Source of the DNA: Gluconobacter japonicus
Lineage (GTDB): Bacteria; Pseudomonadota; Alphaproteobacteria; Acetobacterales; Acetobacteraceae
Direction of reading: 5' to 3'
Assembly: GCF_002723975.1 (NCBI RefSeq)
Contig: NZ_BEWO01000008.1
Span: forward strand, 62,001-126,000
Length of the DNA: 64,000 bases
In this document: positions 60,668-64,000 of the stretch, in pieces
How positions within the stretch are numbered: position 1 is the first letter of the stretch
How the letters are laid out: every line of letters starts with the position of its first letter
The notes under the pieces: model-generated
Seen by the model: the letters and a program-made list of their open reading frames with translations, nothing else
The model's database searches: none
What the model was told of the DNA's origin: nothing
Position numbers and translations under genes: made by a program

Positions 60668-61984
60668 TCAGCGCGCCAACGAAAATCCTGACGGGCTCCA
60701 GCCCGTCACACCGCTGCTGCCAGACAGCATCAGTTCACTCAGTCCCCAGACCATCGCATCCGCCCGATCCGGAGACCTGGAGCCGCGATATCCACTGACC
60801 GAGAAATGACAGAGCTGATCCTCAAGCGTTTCAAAACGCCCATGATGAACCACCTTGCCAATTTCATAGAGTGCCGCGACCGGCTCCGCGCGCGCTGCTT
60901 TTCCGCGCGCTGCTGTCACGAGCCGTACCGGCGCATGCGCCCGCACGCTTCGAATTGTATTTTCCACCAGAGCACCACCAAAATTGCGCTCGGCGACAAT
61001 CCGCTCAGCCCGCCAGTCATCCAAAGCATGCAAAGCGCGAGAAGCCCACCCTGCAGGGCTATCCCGTGCAGACAGGTCTTCCAGAACATGCCCGACACCA
61101 TCCGCATCTACCCCGCAAACCACAATTCCAATTTCATCGGAACGATAATCTTCCGGCCCCGACGCGCCCGACGGATCAACAGACACCAGAATACGCCGCA
61201 TCCGTGATGCAACATCCATCCGATTTGCAGACGTAATCACAGCGTCCCGGCGAAACGACTCAATACGCCACAAGGCACCTTCAACAGCCGCCTGATATTC
61301 CCCATAAAGAAAACGTCGTTTCTCACGTTCCGGCAGCGCTTCCAGTGCCGCAATATATTCTTCTCCCAGATTATCCCTATTGGAATGGGGATTAAGAATC
61401 ATTGTGTCGTACAAGGAACAGTCTGCAAGAGGTTCTCCGGATTTCGGCTCAATTCCCATTTCAAACAACGCATATAACCAATGCCCAACACTCGGAGGAT
61501 TGGCATCAATATATTCGCGATTCACGAGACCTGATTTTTGAGCCAAACGCGTCAGCAGCATATTCCGCGCGCCATAGCTGATCTGGCTCGCTTCGTTCAG
61601 ATAAACAGTCGAAAATTCGAGCCCCAGAATTTTCTCAGTCCGCTGCTCATCATCCAGACCACCAAAAAAAATCATCGAGCCGTTCGGAAACGTCACAATG
61701 TTTTCCTGCCGCTCCAGGCGCCAACGCACTTGAGGAAAGCAAAGGCTCATAACTTTGGGAAACGTGTCCCGCAGAACAGACGCCCTCAGCGCCGTCAACC
61801 GATGCCGGAAAATTCCATGCCGACTTCCGGCAGCTTTCAAAGCACGAATCACAATGGCCCGTATCAGAACAAAAGTCTTACCGGACCTTGACCCCCCTCT
61901 CAGCAAAATATGACGAGCAGGCCCTCCCAAAAGCCGAACAGCATCACGCTGTGCCTCATTAAGTCTAAAGGACGCTGTCATCAT
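60668..61984 (-). CDS. Phage terminase large subunit
   Basis: A 438-residue packaging motor. The ATPase domain has Walker A RGGSRSGKT at about residues 29-37, and Walker B-like FSTVYLNEASQISYG near residue 130. The C-terminal RNase H-like nuclease domain shows VSVDPSGASGPEDYRSDEIGIVV in sections, with the first acidic residue D in VDPSG, and RSPDRADAMVWGLSEL near the end with the last catalytic aspartates. It starts within the small-subunit gene (20-base overlap). The relatively short length is typical of PBSX/T4-like terminases in small myophages. Confidence 0.92.
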   Translation of the reverse strand: MMTASFRLNEAQRDAVRLLGGPARHILLRGGSRSGKTFVLIRAIVIRALKAAGSRHGIFRHRLTALRASVLRDTFPKVMSLCFPQVRWRLERQENIVTFPNGSMIFFGGLDDEQRTEKILGLEFSTVYLNEASQISYGARNMLLTRLAQKSGLVNREYIDANPPSVGHWLYALFEMGIEPKSGEPLADCSLYDTMILNPHSNRDNLGEEYIAALEALPEREKRRFLYGEYQAAVEGALWRIESFRRDAVITSANRMDVASRMRRILVSVDPSGASGPEDYRSDEIGIVVCGVDADGVGHVLEDLSARDSPAGWASRALHALDDWRAERIVAERNFGGALVENTIRSVRAHAPVRLVTAARGKAARAEPVAALYEIGKVVHHGRFETLEDQLCHFSVSGYRGSRSPDRADAMVWGLSELMLSGSSGVTGWSPSGFSLAR

Positions 61985-62414
61985 AACTGATATTGATGGA
62001 AACAGGCGCCGTAGAAATCTCTTCCTGCCCAGCCCTGAAGCGCGCAGGGCGATGCGCCCTCAAGAGAAACGCCATCAACCCATCACTATATTTTTTCCTG
62101 ACAAGCGGATGACCAGTCTCCGGATCGCAAACCACTTTTCCTGCATAGGTAATCGGCTCGTCATAACCTTCCAGAGCACGACGTCTGGCTTCAGCTTCCA
62201 AAATATCTGCTGCATCTTCCAGTGCGTCCTCCCACTGAGAGGCAAACGCCACATCTGTTTCCTTCCAATGGTAAAGCGTGCTTCTCTGAACACCAGCAAA
62301 TCGACCGGAGTCAGAAACATTTCCACTTTTCGCAAGATGTTCCAGAAACCGTTCTTTACGCCGACGTGAACGCCCACTTCGCCCTCGCAGCCCGTCAGCC
62401 TGTGTTTCGCTCAT
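61965..62414 (-). CDS. Phage terminase small subunit-like protein
   Basis: A 149-residue DNA-recognition subunit. The N-terminus is Arg-rich (GRSGRSRRRKERFLEHLAKSG), then a helix-turn-helix: VSDSGRFAGVQRSTLYHWKETD. The C-terminal part shows YDEPITYAGKVV and RKKYSDGLMAFLLRAHRPARFR, the usual ending of small terminases of this group (portal/large-subunit binding). It directs packaging to the pac or cos site of phage DNA. Confidence 0.85.
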   Translation of the reverse strand: MSETQADGLRGRSGRSRRRKERFLEHLAKSGNVSDSGRFAGVQRSTLYHWKETDVAFASQWEDALEDAADILEAEARRRALEGYDEPITYAGKVVCDPETGHPLVRKKYSDGLMAFLLRAHRPARFRAGQEEISTAPVSINISYDDSVL

Positions 62415-62449
62415 CTGCTCATATCCCCATACGGCCCCATATTTGACCG

Positions 62450-62881
62450 TCAGCCCATTTGTAGGCGTTCCTCACGTCGGCTGTTCATTGAACCTCCGTC
62501 AAACCAGACAGCCGTCGATTGTCTCGAATGAAACGGTTTCTTGTGAAACCGGGATGACGTCTCCTTCTCCTGAAGACGATGTTTCCACTCTTTCTGCGCC
62601 ACATTCCTGAGACGCTTCACCGTAACATCATCAACGCAGCCAATAGGCTTGAGAGAAGATATACGACGGAGGCAAGGAACAGCCCGACACCGCACGTCCA
62701 ATCGCGTCAAACCAGCATTCACAAGCTCATGCCATTCAAGGTCACAATCTGCCCGGTGGAGCGCCTCATCCATAGAGATCAGCGGACAGGCGATCACTTC
62801 AGGTTCTTCACACCACAAAACAATCATTGTCTGTCGCCCGGAAAGAACAATCGCTCCGGAAACGATATTAAATCGTTCCAT
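62450..62881 (-). CDS. Small phage protein of unknown function with MazF/PemK-like pattern
   Basis: About 143 residues from ATG 62881 (longer starts lie in an AT-rich leader). Residues about 8-100 run: GAIVLSGRQTMIVLW, PEVIACPLIS, a polar turn, VNAGLTRLDVRCRAVPCLRRISSLKPIG, then a helix TVKRLRNVAQKEWKH (in sections). That series of strands, a central VxxCPL-type strand, and the terminal iG-helix recall the SH3-like fold of MazF/PemK RNases, but the N-terminal strand pair is shortened. The last 40 residues are basic and look disordered. No antitoxin gene is adjacent. Fold assignment is a hypothesis; product existence is supported by position and frame. Confidence 0.55.
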   Translation of the reverse strand: MERFNIVSGAIVLSGRQTMIVLWCEEPEVIACPLISMDEALHRADCDLEWHELVNAGLTRLDVRCRAVPCLRRISSLKPIGCVDDVTVKRLRNVAQKEWKHRLQEKETSSRFHKKPFHSRQSTAVWFDGGSMNSRREERLQMG

Positions 62882-62901
62882 TTTCAATAATTCTCTTAAA
62901 T

Positions 62902-62931
62902 AAAAAAAGACCACCCCAAAAAGAGATGGCC
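62902..62931 (-). terminator. Terminator upstream of the packaging genes
   Basis: On the minus strand GGCCATCTC and GGGGTGGTC pair (with some G-U) around a short loop, followed by seven T (62908-62902). It separates the early gene ending at 62999 from the next gene start at 62881, so head genes must be read by antitermination or from a promoter between here and 62881. Confidence 0.75.
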
Positions 62932-62998
62932 TCAGAAATAAAAATTATTCAATGTAATCTTTTTATAAAATAACCGAACGCAAATTTCAACATATTTC

Positions 62999-63514
62999 TT
63001 AAAAAGAATTCTTTTTTATTTTTTTATATACATGAACAAGCTGCTCTAAAATCAGACCACACTGCGCCGATACCTTCATACGCCCTCGTCCTTCCGATAT
63101 ACCGGGATACAATTGACGTGCCATAGCTGAAAAAGACATTTCTCGAGCCAGCAACATCTCCAGACGAACATGACCACACAAACCCAGTGTCTCTCTGATT
63201 TCGGAAATCCGAGCAGAACATTTTCCTCGCCCTAACATCCAGGTATGAACATCTCCCTTCTCCCGAAAATGACCATCAGACGGGCGCTCTTCAACGACCC
63301 CCAGAGTTGCAAACAGATATTCCCGGTACCAACGATCAGCCGCAGAAACCTCGTCATCACCAATATCCCCAGCATCGTACATGGACTGGACCGTGTTCAC
63401 GACACGGTAAACACCATTACGGTCCTGAAACTCCTGATGCTGAAGACGCTCCAAAGTCGGTTGCATGGTCATCATTTTCTCACATGGAGAAATTTCACGA
63501 ATCAAAGGCTGCAT
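62999..63514 (-). CDS. Phage regulatory-type protein (possible late regulator)
   Basis: About 171 residues from ATG 63514, which overlaps the previous stop (TGATG); ATG 63475 is a second option. The middle (EVSAADRWYREYLFATLGVVEE) resembles the AAxRY(R)xD pattern of alphaproteobacterial phage proteins of the DUF6456 type, and the C-terminal part (LLAREMSFSAMARQLYPGIS, GLILEQLVHVYKKIKK) looks like a helix-turn-helix followed by a long helix. No membrane or signal segment. Placed just before a terminator and the late genes, it is a candidate late activator or antiterminator. Family call is tentative. Confidence 0.6.
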   Translation of the reverse strand: MQPLIREISPCEKMMTMQPTLERLQHQEFQDRNGVYRVVNTVQSMYDAGDIGDDEVSAADRWYREYLFATLGVVEERPSDGHFREKGDVHTWMLGRGKCSARISEIRETLGLCGHVRLEMLLAREMSFSAMARQLYPGISEGRGRMKVSAQCGLILEQLVHVYKKIKKNSF

Positions 63515-63822
63515 CAGTGAATATTTTCCCACGCTGAAGACGCACCCATCGGGGTTAAGGCAGGGAATGCTGGCGCCAGATCTGAACCCCAAAGAGCTTT
63601 CCATGAAACCGGGTGCCCCGGAGGAAGCGCTTCTGCACTTTCCCTATCGAAAACCTGTCGTTTTTCTGTTCCCCCAGAAACTTTTGAGATTTTGCGTCCC
63701 TTGCCCAAAGACTTCTTGTGCGCAGGTTTCCGCATTGGCTGCCAACCGTCAGATGCCAACATCGCGGCAATCGCGCTTGCGGAAACCCGGCGGGGAGTAT
63801 GACCTTCTTTCATCTGCCTCAT
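63514..63822 (-). CDS. Small basic phage protein, first gene of the minus-strand series
   Basis: About 102 residues. ATG 63822 has AAGGGA 6 bases upstream, better than TTG 63828. Lys/Arg-rich middle (RKPAHKKSLGKGRKISK) and a C-terminal part ESAEALPPGHPVSWKALWG that appears conserved in style but is not recognised. The N-terminus SASAIAAMLASDGW suggests a short helix. Divergent from the repressor-like gene and next to its operators, it is probably the first gene repressed in lysogeny. Function unknown. Confidence 0.6.
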   Translation of the reverse strand: MRQMKEGHTPRRVSASAIAAMLASDGWQPMRKPAHKKSLGKGRKISKVSGGTEKRQVFDRESAEALPPGHPVSWKALWGSDLAPAFPALTPMGASSAWENIH

Positions 63823-63852
63823 TATCAATCCCTTTACGAAAAAACCTATTTA

Positions 63853-63867
63853 GTGGCAAAATGCCAC
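63853..63867. promoter_or_regulatory. Candidate repressor operator O1
   Basis: GTGGCAAAATGCCAC, a perfect 15-bp palindrome, in the 105-base gap between divergent genes. Its core TGGC-N5-GCCA recurs at 63899-63911. It lies 31 bases before the minus-strand start at 63822 and could block that promoter. Confidence 0.65.
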
Positions 63868-63898
63868 AAATCGTAAGAAAAAAAACTTCTTCTGGATT

Positions 63899-63911
63899 TG
63901 GCATAAAGCCA
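63899..63911. promoter_or_regulatory. Candidate repressor operator O2
   Basis: TGGCATAAAGCCA, core TGGC-N5-GCCA as in O1, with centres 45 bases apart. It lies 16 bases before the start codon of the HTH gene at 63928, so it could serve autoregulation. Confidence 0.6.
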
Positions 63912-63927
63912 TTGCTAAAAAGGCCGC

Positions 63928-64000
63928 ATGGCCAAACATAAGCGCTCGGACTCCCTGACTATCCTCCAGAGAGCCATCGGAACACGTATTGCCTGGGCCC
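63928..64000 (+). CDS. Probable phage repressor, helix-turn-helix N-terminus (cut by window edge)
   Basis: ATG 63928 begins a frame of 24 codons running to the window edge: MAKHKRSDSL followed by TILQRAIGTRIAWA. The phrase AIGTRIAWA is typical of the first helix of XRE/cI-type helix-turn-helix domains (I-G-x-R-I-x-x-A-R). AAAAAGG lies about 5 bases upstream. It is the only plus-strand phage gene here and faces two palindromic sites, the layout of a lysogeny switch. Only the first residues are visible, so the call is inference. Confidence 0.6.
   Translation, partial: MAKHKRSDSLTILQRAIGTRIAWA

Larger units (their letters stand above)
44200..64000 (-). mobile_element. Prophage: packaging, head and contractile-tail genes (continues past the window)
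   Basis: From 44200 to the window end nearly all genes lie on the minus strand, overlap closely, and follow the canonical order terminase-portal-capsid-neck-sheath-tube-chaperone-tape slot-U-X-D-V-W-J-I-fibre of P2/Mu-type myoviruses. The DNA is visibly less GC-rich than the host part, most of all at 49600-52800. A divergent repressor-like gene starts at 63928. The left edge abuts the dehydrogenase operon without visible att repeats or tRNA. Integrase, replication and lysis genes are not seen here and may lie beyond 64000. Completeness and activity cannot be judged. Confidence 0.93.

Noticed and set aside
63465-63941. 158-codon plus-strand frame near the phage control region
   Set aside because: Overlaps two minus-strand genes, the operators and the start of the HTH gene in another frame; no ribosome-binding site.
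1-64000. CRISPR array, rRNA, tRNA or insertion sequence
   Set aside because: No regularly spaced direct repeats, no cloverleaf or rRNA sequence, and no transposase with terminal repeats were recognised by eye on either strand.
44200-64000. Gene transfer agent of the Rhodobacter type
   Set aside because: Sheath, gpD-, gpJ- and gpI-like genes show a contractile P2/Mu-type tail, unlike the siphovirus-like RcGTA; a different domesticated particle is not excluded.

Overview
The window looks like a chromosomal segment of an acetic acid bacterium, most likely Gluconobacter or a close relative. The evidence is the GC-rich host DNA, a three-subunit membrane-bound FAD/cytochrome c gluconate-type dehydrogenase, a quinone-linked D-lactate dehydrogenase, TonB-dependent siderophore receptors, and alphaproteobacterial families such as DUF1491 and DUF3035. 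Species assignment is inference; no rRNA or tRNA gene is visible.

Host part (1-44144). 1-6281 is a tight plus-strand run: end of pyrB, a degenerate dihydroorotase (pyrC'), plsY, dprA and topA. 6430-14341 holds an exported S41 protease, a DUF1491 protein, an OmpA-type porin, two divergent small exported proteins, parE and an RhtA-like exporter. 14467-18416 has a Fur-box-preceded siderophore receptor convergent with dld. 18599-24486 is a minus-strand run: mutL (without a normal start codon), a DUF3035 lipoprotein, lspA and ileS. 24745-28986 has a TraB/GumN protein, a Sel1-repeat protein and a second Fur-box-preceded receptor. 29209-33464 is a minus-strand series: recX, a CHAP lipoprotein, tatA, the methionine-salvage genes mtnB-mtnD-mtnC, and ribF. 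33471-40191 carries a D-aminopeptidase, then argD-argF-hslO and two uncharacterised genes. 40327-44144 is the dehydrogenase operon (small, flavoprotein and triheme cytochrome c subunits), which passes electrons from a periplasmic sugar acid to ubiquinone.

Prophage part (44200-64000, continuing past the window). All structural genes are on the minus strand and read from high to low coordinates: two small early genes, a MazF-fold-like small protein, terminase small and large subunits, portal, scaffold-like protein, major capsid protein, connector/neck proteins, then a P2/Mu-type contractile tail (sheath, tube, chaperone, a very short protein in the tape-measure slot, U-like protein, LysM-like X, hub D, spike V, W, J, fibre, I, glycine-rich fibre). 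A plus-strand gene starting at 63928 looks like an HTH repressor. The gap between it and the minus-strand genes holds two copies of TGGC-N5-GCCA, probably the lysogeny operators. No integrase, replication, head-protease or lysis gene is seen inside the window.

Most notable points: a readable -1 programmed frameshift (A AAA AAC directly before a stop) that adds 55 residues to the tail assembly chaperone; the unusually short tape-measure candidate; the paired repressor operators; two matching Fur boxes; a dihydroorotase lacking its metal-binding HxH; and a mutL gene with no ATG/GTG/TTG upstream of its conserved N-terminus.
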